A stretch of 64,000 nucleotides of DNA from contig CM061244.1 of NCBI GenBank assembly GCA_030848705.1, positions 43,813,190-43,877,189 on the forward strand. The letters run 5' to 3'. The notes under the pieces are model-generated. The model saw nothing but the letters and a program-made list of their open reading frames with translations. It did not search any database and was not told the origin of the DNA. A program made the position numbers and the translations under genes. The DNA comes from Heracleum sosnowskyi. Lineage: Eukaryota; Streptophyta; Magnoliopsida; Apiales; Apiaceae. Shown here in pieces: positions 46,870 to 60,049 of the stretch; the first letter of the stretch is position 1, and every line of letters starts with the position of its first letter.

Positions 46870-48459
46870 TGAAGGAATTTACCGATGAGCGGAAGCGTGA
46901 TATAACAATTATTCCGTAAAAACCATGTATCGCACATATAGAAAAACATATAAAATCTAGATCGAGGGGAATCGTAACCATACCTTGAAAATCGAAGCTT
47001 TATAAAATGGATTCTAACAGTTGCTCCTCAGAGTGTGAAGCACTCTACCGGTATCCACCAAGAATAATCCTTCGATGAAGCTTTTTATAAAACTAAGCTT
47101 TTATAAAAATGGAGTTTTTCTTCTTTTCAGAGAGAGAGAGAGAGAGAGAGATTAAGAAGAAGAGGGTGGCAACTAGGTTTTCACAAAAACTCAAGTCATT
47201 TAGAATGAACTATCTCATTCTATTTATAGGGCTCTCCTAGGGTTTTTTAATATATCTTTATATATATATATATTAACCCCACATTTTATCTTATAAAATG
47301 CTTTAATAATAATTAAAACTATTTTAATCATTATTTCCTTTTCTAAACTATTTAGAAAATAACTTGCTCTCTCAAAATACCTTCATCAATAAATTAATCT
47401 TTTATGGTGTGACCCTGTAGGTTCAATATTAAGTCGGTAGTAGAAATAAATAATAATAATAAACTTTTTATTTATTAATTATATGAATTCTAAAATTCAT
47501 TAAATATAATTAACTGATTAATTATATTTATTCTACATCGTGAGGGATGCTTCTCAACATATCGCGACTATCCGGATAATATGAATTCACTGCTTAGAAT
47601 ACCAAGAACCTGTCAGTGACTAGTTACCGTACAATGAATTTCTTCTACCCTACAATGTCCCGATTAAATACAAGGCATGGATCTCGGGTCAAGCCTATTT
47701 AATTTAATCATATGTTTTCCTATTCACTATGCCTAGTTCCGATTAATGCAAATTAGAAACTTCTTTCTAATTTCATTCACTCTGGCCAGAGATTCCTGAA
47801 CTAGCATAAATGGAATAACATAGGACATTCTCTTCCTTCACTGGAAGGGGCAGATCCTTTATTGATCATTCACTATCTTCGTGCACAAATTCCTATACCC
47901 AGAAGAGCACTAATTATTATCCCTCGAGACTAAGAGCTAAACGAAAGTATAGTTCAGTGTACACAAGATGACTATGATGATCTCAAGTCAAAGGACACTT
48001 GTACAACCATCACTATATGAACAACTACTGACACATGAGTGAACTCCATTAGTTGTTCAACTGATCGAGTCATGTTCAGTGAACTTATTCCTAATAAGCA
48101 CCTACATACTAGCTATAGTGTCACCACACAAATGCCTATGAGAACAGACATCCTTCATAGTGAAGCAAACATAGTATGTACCGATCTTTGCGGATTAATT
48201 AACTACCAATTAATTATCCTACGACCAGGAACTATTTAAGTTTAGAGTTATCATCTTTAAGGTCTCATTATAATGATCTCATCATAATCCATTAAAGTTT
48301 TACTCTAAACTATGGATCATCTAATTTAAACACTTTAAATAGATAAAGCCCGTTATAAAACATATTACCATTTTATTAAATTAAACAAACTTGAATCAGA
48401 TTGAACAAAGTATCTCCTAACTCATCATCCATGATTGGATTTAGGACACACGTCTTTCA
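46870..48459 (-). repeat. 3' LTR of the decayed copia element
   Basis: 1590 bp. Contains a (GA)n run at about 47131-47151 that is longer than in the other LTR. Same family as the LTRs at 1-224 and 6726-13210. Confidence 0.92.
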
Positions 48460-48472
48460 ATCTCCCACTTGT
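48460..48472 (-). other. polypurine tract of the decayed copia element
   Basis: The minus strand reads AAGTGGGAGATTGAAAG, with the purine run directly before the LTR. Confidence 0.7.
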
Positions 48473-49429
48473 ACTAAAACCAATTACCTTGGTATCTCAT
48501 ATACAACTTCTCCTAATAGAGAACAAAGCGATTTTCAAATAACGGTTTAGTAAATGGTCTTTACTATGTTGTTATGGGTGTCAAGTCAATATTGACTTAA
48601 ACATCTCTACTTTCAACGATCTCATATATCATATGAAAGTGGCGCAACATGGATCTTGAATCCCTGATTAAACCTAGGTTTCATAGCCTGCGCTATTACC
48701 ATATGTTGTACCGATACAACAATATAAATCCTATTATAGGAACCATGTCTAACCAGCGAAAACAGGTTTCGCTATCCAAAGAACCTCCTTTGTAGCTTCA
48801 CTTATAGCTATATACATATAGTGCTTCCACTACGGAATCAGTTATCTTAAGCCGCTTGGAATTCTTCCAACAAATCGCTCATCCATTCAGAATTAACACT
48901 TATTTTGACATGGATTTTCTATCACATTTGTCCTAAGAAAATCATAGTGTTTATAAAACTCGATTTTCATTTTGGACCCACCATAATCAAGAAAGATGTC
49001 CTCAATTCTTCGAAAGTATTTAAGGACGTTCTTCCAGCTTACTATCGCGCTTCTCAAGGACTAGACTAGTGCTCGCTTATCTCGCCTAGTGAGTTAGCGA
49101 TCATCAAGTCTTGTATAGTACATCCGGTATTTTGATAGATACATTTGCCGAAGCATAATAAATCTTACTCATACGTCATTTCTCCTCAGATGTCGTAGAA
49201 AGACACTATCTTGGAGAAACTAACTCCGTGACTTGACAATTCAAGTAACTTCTTGAAGTTATTTATGCTAAACATCTTAGCATATAAATGATGTACACAC
49301 TTTGGGTTTAGCCCAACACTTGGTTTATCCTATAAATTCTCATTCCTATATCATAGGAAGCCATTCCCAAGTCCTTTATAGAGAATAAGTTAGATAACCA
49401 CACTTTGACTAATTTTAGCGTCGATACAT

Positions 49430-50120
49430 CATTCCTTATCATAAGTATGTCACATACATTATTAGGAATGTCATCACGCTCCCACTAACCTTCTTGTAGA
49501 TCCATGATCCATCATTGTCTTTGATAAAATCAAACTATTTGATTGTCTCATCAAAACAGATGTTCGATCATTGAGAAGCTTGCTTCAATTCATAAATGGA
49601 TCGTCGTGGCTATTAGACCATAGATTTTCTACTCATAGCAATAAATCCCTCTAATTGTGTCAACTACACATATCTTCAATTTTCCTATCGAGGAGGGTCG
49701 ACCGTTCGACCATTATTAGATATTATAGTCATTACTAGCCGCAAACGCAAACAAAATCCGAATAGACTTGAGCACTACTTCATGTGAAATGTTTTCATCA
49801 AAGTCAATCTCTTTGCTTTGATTGAATCCTTTCACAATAAGCAAGGACTTATAGGTCTTTACCCAACCAATCACTCCAATCTCCCTTTTATAGACTCACT
49901 TGTACCCTTCCGGTTATTACACCTTTAGGTCCTCAACCATAGTCCGTACTTGGTTGATGTACATGGAATCTATATCGGATTTCATGGTACTATGCCATTT
50001 CTCCGAGTCATAACTCATAGCTTTAGTATAGGTCATAAGGTCTTTATCATATAATTGACACCTCATTGTCATTCTTAATGACAAGGCAGTCAACCTCTCA
50101 GGTTGGTGATAAAATATCAA
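49430..50120 (-). pseudogene. decayed copia reverse transcriptase
   Basis: 50120-49917 translates to a piece with KAMSYDSEKWHSTMKSDIDS and NQVRTMVEDL, the conserved region before the RT core. Further minus-strand fragments in other frames resemble the YGLKQAS..WN..FDE.IK.F.F block and a VSGSV..FL..YV piece where the YVDD box should be. Frameshifts and stops are frequent. Confidence 0.7.
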
Positions 50121-50709
50121 GACCTATACTTAAGCTAACCTACAAAAAGTTATCCTGTCTGAAAATGTTCTTCCTATAGAACCTTTGTAATTTGTGGTGT
50201 TTGAACTTAGTTAAGTTCAACCTTCCTCCCACTGAACCCTTCTAGAATGAACAATTCCTCTAAGTAGGCAGTATGTCATACACACTATATTCAGTAGAAT
50301 ATTCAACCAACATCCTTGACTATCATTAGGATATCTCACAAACTTACATTTTGGATCTACCATATAGCTTATCAAATTAAACATTTTGACATAAGCTAGA
50401 CATCCTAAATCTTAACAAGTTTAAGACTTGTGTTCCTTGCACTACATATCTCATATGACAACTTAGGAACAAATTAAGAAGATACTATATTCAGCAGATA
50501 TACTGATATTTATAAAATTCAACTCTAAACATATATTAGAAGATCAATTTAGCTTAACATGAACCGAACGATGTCTAACAAAGTTCGTTCGCTCCTTCGT
50601 ACATTCCATCTACCTGTAGAATCTCAGGATCTGTCCAACGTGAAGCTTTAAACTTAAGATTTGAGATAACCTCAAAACACTCACTCAAGTGTATATCTTT
50701 TTGATCTTA

Positions 50710-50913
50710 TCAAAGAGTCCTAACACTTGTTGTTTTGTTTTGTATTTCATTATTATTCATTTTGAAACACTCCAAAAGATTCGAATTTGTATTGTACCAA
50801 ATACATATATCTGAATCCGGATCATATCCGTGAATTCTAATGAAGCGTGTGAATCCTTTTCTGGCATGTGTTGTCACTGGTGCACATACAATTATGTGTA
50901 CTAATTTTAACAC
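50710..50913 (-). pseudogene. decayed copia integrase fragment
   Basis: The translated piece (VHIIVCAPVTTHARKGFTRF .. LECFKMNNNEIQNKTTSVRTL) aligns by eye with the copia integrase core around the first catalytic Asp and the LRSDRGGEY approach. The first Asp (usually HTD.CGP) is lost (HII.CAP). It lies upstream of the RT on the minus strand, as expected for copia. Confidence 0.6.
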
Positions 50914-50999
50914 TTTTGTTGCTCATTATCTCTCTATTTCAAGAAAATAGAGATATAGTGGTCTTTCTAGTGAGACGAGTTTCGCATGCATAATGTGAT

Positions 51000-53160
51000 T
51001 CAATAATCATATGGTTCTTGTAACCCATCACCATACAACAAGCGAATACTCTTCTCACTCGTGCAAACAAGCCTATAGTTCTTTGGATTTCCATTACCTC
51101 TATTCCATAGTCCCTATTTCAAAATGAGAAGTTTCAGTCCCACTAAACTTCTCTAATTCTTCAACTCTACAAGACAACTCTTGTAGTTGATCTTCCAATA
51201 ACCCACCTTTGATAGGTGGCAACAAACTCTTTTGCTTTTGGAGTCAAACTTAGCCTTTGACTAATTATGTTATCACTCACTAACAAACTTCTTCTTGATG
51301 GTATGGTTCATCTCCCACTACTTGATTCCAGAACCGTTACCAGTCTGAAGAACAAAGCTCTCTAAGAAGGAAATACGTCTCAACAATCTTTAACATGAAG
51401 TAGATTTCAGACAATCTGATATCCAACCTTTTCATGTAAGAGTTCACAACAAATTTGCGAGTTCGTATTCGGAAGCTAATTCAAGATCATATCTCGACTT
51501 AGCTTCCATCTATGACAAAATCAACCTACCCTAGACGATCAATCAAATTGATTGTCTTGAGTCTATGATTATTCATAGATCAACCCTCAGCATAACTATT
51601 ATGGAATAGCTCATTCGATATCCTATATTGAATCGTCTTATTTATCACATTCTACAACTCTTATAGAAGCAACAAGGTAGCCCTGAATGTCCTTGTGCTC
51701 ATACTGTTTGCACAGTCTCAAGCTCATAGACATCAGTTTGGTTTACTTTGCAACATTTGCATTATTAGACCTCTTGCACTTGGTCTTATACACATCTCCA
51801 TGTGCATCACAAATAAGACACTTTGTATTAACGAGATACACATTTCGTCTAACTTTTCATTCTTGAGAACATTTCTCAAGTTTTAAAGTTCATCGGCATA
51901 TTCGGGATAAGTCAACGTGTTATTCTACTACGATGTGTGATAATGCAGAAATTATAGTATATATATAATTCTATTAGTGAATACACATAACTACTAAGTA
52001 AATATTCAATTTTATTCTTACAACACCATATGAATCGGGTCTTTATTCATTGGTGGCTCCCACTATTTTATTTAAGTTATACAACCCTCTATATGTATAA
52101 CTAAACATTCATAATGTTAGTGAGAATAAGGATCCTATTTTCCATCACATCACCTAGGCTGTGGCACGAAACGCAATGTGATGTTCCATAGGAAGACAAC
52201 TCTTGTCAACTACATCTCAGGTTATTCCTTATTATCTTTTAGCCTCTTGAATCATTGAGTCTCGGCTGTGGCACGACTCACTCAATATTCTAAGTCAAGT
52301 CAAACCCAACATCTTGCATAATTAAATTAGAATTCCAAAAGCCCACGACTGTAGCACGTAATGACAATTGAAACCTAATTTATCATACACATCTCATGTG
52401 ATAGACAAGCATCTCTTAATCTCAAAACAAAGCCCTCGGATGTAGCACGAAACGACAATGTCTCAATATAAGAACTCTACTTGCTATTTTATTGGAAGGC
52501 TATGACCGACACAAGCCCATTGTGCCATTGGCCATTTACTACTTGATATAAATTTTAATTAAGAGGGATTATATTATGTTGCAACCATAATCATATTACT
52601 AGGAGATTCTCTTTTTCTTGAACAAAATACAATTATGTTATTTAAATGAAAAATTCCCAGTGTGTTGGAGGGGTCACATCGGTCCCGCTTAAAACCCAAC
52701 GGTCTAGACAGAAATTTTCATTTTCAACATTAAAAGAGTATTTCACTCTATGTTTCATAAACATAAGAATCTCATGGTTGTACTCATAATATTATTGTTA
52801 AGGCAATAAACGATTCCTATTCTAGATTTTCTAGAGCATGCCTTATTTTGATTTAAGTTCACCTAAATCTATCATCGCATGGTAAATATAGGCATATATC
52901 TCATATATAAAAATAAATAAACAAGTAAGCATGCAAGTAATATCATGTCATACAATGATATAATAATGTATGGATTTATTATAGTATTTAAAAGCAATTA
53001 AAACAATTAGTACATGCTTTAAAACACTTCCGGGAATATAAACAGTTCCAAACTTTTATATAAAAAACATTTGACCACTCCATTAGATCCGTCTCGGAAA
53101 AACGAATCCAACGGTATATTGCACGCCCAAAACGGAGTTACCAAACTCCCAAAAAATCAA
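51000..53160 (-). pseudogene. degenerate gag region of the copia element
   Basis: No ORF over about 65 codons. The position between integrase and leader implies former gag. A set of about four loose repeats with GGCTGTGGCACGA / TGTAGCACGAAACGACAATG lies at 52150-52470. Confidence 0.4.
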
Positions 53161-53182
53161 ATTTAATATGGACAGAAGGGCT

Positions 53183-53286
53183 GTAACGCATTACTGGAAT
53201 GCGTTACAACAATTAAAACCTATTAATTGTGTAACGCATGACTCTCATGCGTTACATACCTGTAAAGCATTCCCGGAATGCGTTAC
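53183..53286. repeat. three palindromes GTAACGCAT..ATGCGTTAC in the leader
   Basis: 53183-53207 (10-bp perfect arms, 5-nt loop), 53231-53255 (11-bp perfect arms, 3-nt loop) and 53262-53286 (12-bp arms with one mismatch, 1-nt loop). All are 25 nt and share GCAT..ATGCGTTAC. They lie about 560 nt downstream of the PBS in element orientation. Confidence 0.9.
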
Positions 53287-53834
53287 ACCCTTCCAGTGTG
53301 TACGCGCCATGCGCGCGAGCGGAGCGGCAGCAGAATGTTTGTTTTTTTTTTTTGGTAACTCCTCTGGCTTTTATTACACTAAAAAAAACTGCCCTAGTCA
53401 TTAGTTGCATTTATTGTTATTATTATTTTATTTTAATATTAATAAATTAATTAACAATTAATTAATAAATTAATAAAAAATCAAAATAACATGATTTCTG
53501 AAATCAAACAAAAGCAAAAATAACCAAGTATCTATGGGGTCCTTGTGCAATTTTTAATTCATATATTTCAACATGCATAATTATTTTATGAATTTTAATT
53601 AAAATAATTTTAAAAAATTCATAACAAATAATCTACACATCACAAAATTATGAAAAAAATACCTAGATGATCCACAACACTTCTAGAACCTAGATCAATG
53701 GTCAAAATCTCTTGCAAATAATATTTCAAATTAATTCATAATTAAATCTAAATATACTTGCAAAAATCATAATAAATCCATACAAGCATAAAAAAATCTG
53801 AAATTTTTATATGAATCTCTATATGCAAAACCTG

Positions 53835-53846
53835 GCTCTGATACCA
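53835..53846 (-). other. primer binding site, initiator tRNA-Met type
   Basis: The minus strand reads TGGTATCAGAGCCAGG one or two nt after the 5' LTR end. TGGTATCAGAGC is the usual plant copia PBS for tRNA-iMet. Confidence 0.9.
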
Positions 53847-53847
53847 T

Positions 53848-55429
53848 TGAAGGAATTTACGGATGAGCGGAAGCGTGATATAACAATTATTCCGTAAAAA
53901 CCATGTATCGCACATATAGAAAAACATATAAAATCTAGATCGAGGGGAATCGTAACCATACCTTGAAAATCGAAGCTTTATAAAATGGATTCTAGCAGTT
54001 GCTCCTCAGAGTGTGAAGCACTCTACCGGTATCCACCAAGAATAATCCTTCGATGAAGCTTTTTATAAAACTAAGCTTTTATAAAAATGGAGTTTTTCTT
54101 CTTTTGAGAGAGAGAGAGAGAGATTAAGAAGAAGAGGGTGGCAACTAGGTTTTCACAAAAACTCAAGTCATTTAGAATGAACTATCTCATTCTATTTATA
54201 GGGCTCTCCTAGGGTTTTTTAATATATCTTTATATATATATATTAACCCCACATTTTATCTTATAAAATGCTTTAATAATAATTAAAACTATTTTAATCA
54301 TTATTTTCTTTTCTAAACTATTTAGAAAATAACTTGCTTTCTCAAAATACCTTCATCAATAAATTAATCTTTCATGGTGTGACCCTGTAGGTTCAATATT
54401 AAGCCGGTAGTAGAAATAAATAATAATAATAAACTTTTTATTTATTAATTATATGAATTCTAAAATTCATTAAATATAATTAACTGATTAATTATATTTA
54501 TTCTACATCGTGAGGGATGCTTCTCAACATATCGCGACTATCCGGATAATATGAATTCACTGCTTAGAATACCAAGAACCTGTCAGTGACTAGTTACCGT
54601 ACAATGAATTCCTTCTACCCTACAATGTCCCGATTAAATACAAGGCATGGATCTCGTGTCAAGCCTATTTAATTTAATCATATGTTTTCCTATTCACTAT
54701 GCCTAGTTCCGATTAATGCAAATTAGAAACTTCTTTCTAATTTCATTCACTCTGGCCAGAGATTCCTGAACTAGCATAAATGGAATAACATAGGACATTC
54801 TCTTCCTTCACTGGAAGGGGCAGATCCTTTATTGATCATTCACTATCTTCGTGCACAAATTCCTATACCCAGAAGAGCACTAATTATTGTCCCTCGAGAC
54901 TAAGAGCTAAACCAAAGTATAGTTCAGTGTACACAAGATGACTATGATGATCTCAAGTCAAAGGACACTTATACAACCATCACTATATGAACAACTACTG
55001 ACACATGAGTGAACTCCATTAGTTGTTCAACTGATCGAGTCATGTTCAGTGAACTTATTCCTAATAAGCACCTACATACTAGCTATAGTGTCACCACACA
55101 AATGCCTATGAGAACATACATCCTTCATAGTGAAGCAAGCATAGTATGTACCGATCTTTGCGGATTAATTAACTACCAATTAATTATCCTACGACCAGGA
55201 ACTATTTAAGTTTAGAGTTATCATCTTTAAGGTCTCATTATAATGATCTCATCATAATCCATTAAAGCTTTACTCTAAACTATGGATCATCTAATTTAAA
55301 CACTTTAAATAGATAAAGCCCGTTATAAAACATATTACCATTTTATTAAATTAAACAAACTTGAATCAGATTGAACAAAGTATCTCCTAACTCATCATCC
55401 ATGATTGGATTTAGGACACACGTCTTTCA
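53848..55429 (-). repeat. 5' LTR of the decayed copia element
   Basis: 1582 bp. Pairs with 46870-48459. Followed by the target duplication GAAAT. Confidence 0.92.
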
Positions 55430-55796
55430 GAAATCAGAAATCACATTGCTGGTATGGGGTTGAGGTATCGCTTCTGATATCATGTGTTTGATTGAGTGCT
55501 GGAAGGAATATATTTAATTTAGGATATTTTTAATCGACTAATTTAATTTATTTAAAATATTAATTTAATATATTTTTGAGTCATTGATTTATATTTATAT
55601 TAAAAATATACATTTAATTGCTTAAATAGAGATGAAAATAGTAGAAATAAAGTTGATTGCTGATACCCGTCCCTCGTACCCACCTCCCCCTATGGTAGGG
55701 TATCAGAAACCCATGCTTCTAAACCAAACATCAAGTGTGAGTTTAGAATGAACGAAACTCATACCTGATTACAAAATATCTCGAACCAAACAAAGA

Positions 55797-56127
55797 GAGG
55801 TTTTCGGCTTTTGATAAAGATTAATTTTTAATTTAATAATAACTATTATATTAATTTGATTAAATTAATAATCATGTGTATACCGCGGTATACATGACAT
55901 ATCATACCATTAAGAGTGGTTTTCAACTTTTGTTAAAGATTAATTTTTAATTGAATAATAATAATTAAATTATTTTGAAATTAAATTAATAATCATGTGT
56001 ATACCGTGATATAACTGGCATAATATACCATTAAGGGGGTTTTAGCTTTTGATAAAGACTAATTTTTATTTTAATAATAATAAATATATTAATTTAAAAT
56101 TAAATTAATAATTATGTGTATACCGTG
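55797..56127. repeat. continuation of the palindrome-bearing tandem units
   Basis: About three units with GATAAAGATTAATTTTTAAT and CATGTGTATACCG. The perfect palindrome TGTATACCGCGGTATACA is at 55877-55894. The tract is cut at 56127 by the hAT-like element. Confidence 0.65.
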
Positions 56128-56295
56128 CAGGTCCGTCTCCAGCATTTTGGAGCCCCTATCTTATTTGTAATTTAGAGGCTCTTACTCAAATTATAATTTT
56201 TAGCCTCTAAAAGTTTTACAAATAAAAAACAATATGAAAATTGCAATAACACATAAATTCTAAATGATCAAATAAGATAAAATTATAGTAGTAAG

Positions 56296-56479
56296 TTAAA
56301 ATTAAGATTATTACTAATCTCGCTTTTGAATGTGCAATATCTTGAGTTAAATCACTATGATCTAGTTTAGCTAACATTTACTTTCTCAATGGACAAAATA
56401 GCGAAGCCTTGAGTCCCGCTCGTGACATGGTTGATCGAAGATAATTCTTTATTAACTGCAGTTTCGAGAAACTTCTTTC
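56296..56479 (-). pseudogene. hAT transposase C-terminal (dimerisation) remnant
   Basis: The minus strand gives ERSFSKLQLIKNYLRSTMSR, and after a frame disturbance KLDHSDLTQDIAHSKAR. This is the RSFSKLKLIK..LRSTM block of the hAT C-terminal domain in the plant ZMYM1-like group. A stop and frameshift follow the LRSTM block. No DDE core or zinc finger was recovered. Confidence 0.75.
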
Positions 56480-56744
56480 TAAATAACAACCATAACCGAC
56501 TTAGTTAATAATAATATAATCATGTAAGTAACCCTGAAAAAGTAATACACATTTTCTTGATATAATCCATCGCTTCAACCGATTTAGCTAAACAACCCTA
56601 AACAATAATTTTCTCGATAATTATAATTTTTAAAATAATTTAAATTCATTAATATCTTAGTCATCCCCTAATATTAAGTTTAAAAAGAAGGAGTTTCTAA
56701 TGTCTAATAATAATTGAGTAACATAAAGTAAAACTTAATTGAAA

Positions 56745-56747
<3 letters not shown>

Positions 56748-56781
<34 letters not shown>
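56748..56781. repeat. (TA)n microsatellite
   Basis: About 17 TA units inside the hAT-like element. Confidence 0.9.
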
Positions 56782-56785
<4 letters not shown>

Positions 56786-57104
56786 TAAAATAAAAACCAG
56801 AAACTATTTTTTTTTAAATTGCGTCAAAATATTGCACAGATGGTATGCAAATTGATCGTTAGGAGATGGAGAAAAATATAGTGAAGTCAGATTTCAAAAA
56901 AGCTTACCGATTGACGGGAAAAGTCAAATTAAAAACGAAGGGGAATATGTGTGATTGAGTGTGTGAGAGTGTATTTTAGTTGTGTGTTGTGCATATAGGG
57001 GGCCATTAGATTAGATTAATCTAAGGGCTTAGATTGGTTCTTAGTTTGTATTTTAAAAAAGGTATGTATTTGATCACTAGCCTATATATATATATATACA
57101 CACA

Positions 57105-58779
57105 CTAGTCTATAACCCGTGCAAGGCACGAGCCCTCAAAGTAGATTAAAAAAAATACAAACTAAAAAAATTAATGGGAACGAAAAATATTAAATAAAGA
57201 ATAAAAATCAATGTGATAAATTATAAAATGAGAAACTTAAATATTAATTGGAACATAAAAAAAATAAATGAAGAATAAAAATGAAGCTGAGTAAGATAAA
57301 TGGGGCATTATTAATATTATTTTATTATTTATTAAAATAATATTAATAATACGGACAAATACAAAAGCTAACATGTTTTAATCAGAAAAAGTAACTGTTC
57401 ATGACATTTTTGGAAGTGTTTTAATTATATTAATTGTATTTGTTAAAAAAATACGTTGGCATGTTAAAATATGTATGCTTTTTTTAATAATTAAAAGCAT
57501 TAAAATAGGTTTTAAAATAAATAAGTAAGGTTTGCACCTGATATTTTTGGAGAAGAGATATTTTAGTGAGAACAAATATAAAAGGTAATATGTTTTAATT
57601 TATAGGTAATTGTCCGTGATATTTTTGGAAAATAAGTAGATTTTGTTAGAAAAAAAGTGTTTTAATTATTAAAGGCGATCAACTAGCTATTTTTATATTA
57701 TTTTATTATTTAGTAAATAAAATAAATGATCGAAAACCAAAAACCAAAACTTTCAATGCACGGCCCATCAAAGGAGATTAAAAAATGACAAACTGAAAAA
57801 ATTAATGGGAACGAAAAATATTAAATAAAGAATAAAAATATATATGATAAATTATAAAATGAGAAACTTAAATATTAATTGGAACATAGAAAATATAAAT
57901 AAAGAATACAAATCGGACTGAGGAAGATAAATGAGGCATTATTAATATTATTTTATTATTTATTAAAATAATATTAATAAAAAGGACAAATAGAAAATCT
58001 AACATGTTTTAATTAAAAAAAGTAATCGTCCGTGATATTTTTAGAAGTGTTTTGATTATATTAATTGTATTTGTTAAAAAAATACGCTGGCATGTTCAAA
58101 TAAGTAAGATTTTTTAAATAATAAAAAGCATTAAAATAGATTTTAAAATAAATAAGTAAGGGTTGTACCCGATAATTTTGGAAAAGAGAGATTTTAGTGA
58201 GAACAAATATAAAAGGTAATATGTTTTAATTTAAAGGTAATTGCCCCGTGATATTTTTTGAATAATATTAATAACTGGGACAAATAGAAAAACTAACATG
58301 TTTTAATTAAAAAAAGTAACTGCTCGTGATATTTTTGGAAGTGTTTTAATTATATTAATTGTATTTGTTTAAAAAATACGTTGGCATGTTAAAATATGTA
58401 AGATTTTGTAAATAATTAAAAGCATTAAAATATGTTTTAAAATAAATAAGTATGGATTGCACCTGATATTTTTGAAAAAGAAATATTTTAGTGTGAACAA
58501 ATTTAAAATGTAATATGTTTTAATTTAAAGGTAATTGTCCGTGATATTTTTGAAAAATGAGTAGATTTTGCAATGAGAACAAATATAAAATGTAATATGC
58601 TTTAATTTAAAGGTTATTGTCCGTGATATTTTTTTAAGAGGAGTAGATTTTGTTAGAAAAAAGTGTTTTAATTATAAAAGACAATAAGTTAATTACTATT
58701 TTTATATTATTTTATTATTTATTAAATAGAATAAATGATCGAAAACCAAAACTTTTAATGTTTCAGCTTTAATAATGTA

Positions 58780-58784
<5 letters not shown>
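57105..58784 (-). mobile_element. non-autonomous Helitron, reverse orientation, internally repeated
   Basis: The minus strand ends with GTGCCTTGCACGGGTTATAGA and CTAG (plus 57105-57129), with a CGTGC..GCACG hairpin. The 5' side reads TACATTATTAAAGCTGAAACATT. Inside, a ~600-bp segment (57120-57740, 57770-58260, 58270-58700) is repeated three times, each with the CCGTGATATTTTTGGAA unit. Confidence 0.65.

Positions 58785-58828
<44 letters not shown>
58784..58828. repeat. (TA)n microsatellite
   Basis: About 20 TA units between the Helitron and the TA-tract element. Confidence 0.9.
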
Positions 58829-58832
<4 letters not shown>

Positions 58833-60049
58833 TACTTCAATGAGAACCATCTTATTATGAGAACTAAGAACCCACTACAGTATCATCAAATTCAAAATCA
58901 AACCATTAAAGAAAAAAGTAAAAAAATATCCATTTTTTGATAAAATTAACAAAAATAACCATTCTCGAAAAAATGGCCAATTTTATCTTTTTGGATACTC
59001 CACTGGTAGTTGGGTATCCCAATTTATATAAGATACTCCACTAGTAGTTGGATATCCAATATACATAATACTACACTCACAGTTGGGTATTCCATCAGGT
59101 AAAGTTAGCCAAAAAATTTAAAATAGGTATTTTTGTTAATTTTGTATGACAAAAAGGTTAAAGTTGTCTTTCACCTATCATTAAAATATAATTATATAAA
59201 TTTAGGTAATTATATATAACACCACCACTGCCATCATTGGACCACCACTACCATCACTGCACCACCACCACAACTACCGCCACTCAACTATCACCAAACT
59301 ATCATCGCCACCACTAATCATCACAACCACCATATCTAACACCACAATCACCACCAAAATCAACCTCATCACCGCAACTAGCACAACCACACCACCGTCC
59401 CATTATTCCAAGCACCACCAATTTTAAAATCAAATCACTAAAGTTTAAACCACAATCACCACAAAGTCACCAAACTAAAACTAAAATCATCAAAAATTTA
59501 AACATAATCACATACAGAATCACCAAATTTCAGGCAGAATCGCCAAAATTTAAACGAAAACTATAAAAAATATGGACCTAAAATCATATAATACAACTAG
59601 ATTCGAGTAGGTGGCGGTGTCCGATCATTCTCGAAGGCGACATTAGGTCAGGTGGATGTTAGATCAAAAATCAACACCACCATCGTTGAGATATTCAAGA
59701 ACCTTTGTTGACAAGAGATGAAATGAGATCGGAAATAGGATGAGCGGAGATGAGATGGGACATGTTATTTATGAAGATTGGTGGTGGCCAGAGTAATTGT
59801 GATCGGAGATCGGAGAAGTGAGGGGTGGAGGAGAGAAAGATGAATTTCGGCATCATGGTGGTCGGAGGTTATGATGGAGAAAAGTGGATGAAGTCGTATT
59901 GTTGTAGGCGGTGGTAGCATGACAGTGGCAGACAAATGGGCTGGATGGAAGGAGACGACTTTCAGAACTAAAATTATGTATGCTTGTAATTTAATACGTG
60001 TATATAAAATGTGAGGCTAAAATTGATTTTCAATATTTGATCATCTCCC
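58829..60049. mobile_element. TA-tract-inserted element, copy 2
   Basis: The start TTACTTCAATGAGAACCATC then TATTATGAGAACTAAGAACC and the end ATGTGAGGCTAAAATTG then ATTTGATCATCTCCCTATAT correspond to the element at 24757-25988. The interior also shares the CACCAC runs and ATCACCAAA repeats. Flanked by TA tracts. No ORF. Confidence 0.55.

Larger units (their letters stand above)
46870..55429 (-). mobile_element. complete Ty1/copia element with decayed coding region
   Basis: LTRs 46870-48459 and 53848-55429 (1590 and 1582 bp) begin TGAAGGAATTTAC and end CGTCTTTCA. They are bordered by perfect TSD GAAAT (46865-46869, 55430-55434). PBS and polypurine tract are present. The 5.4 kb interior holds only fragments of pol with many stops. 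I count about 14 substitutions and a few simple-repeat indels between LTRs (about 0.9%). Confidence 0.92.
46834..55796. mobile_element. small TIR element (MITE) split by the copia insertion
   Basis: Left end GTCGTTTGGTTCGTGA (46834) and right end TCGAACCAAACAAAG (to about 55796) are inverted copies. The copia element at 46870-55429 sits inside. Without it the MITE would be about 400 bp. Type (hAT- or PIF-like) is undecided and the target duplication unclear. Confidence 0.5.
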
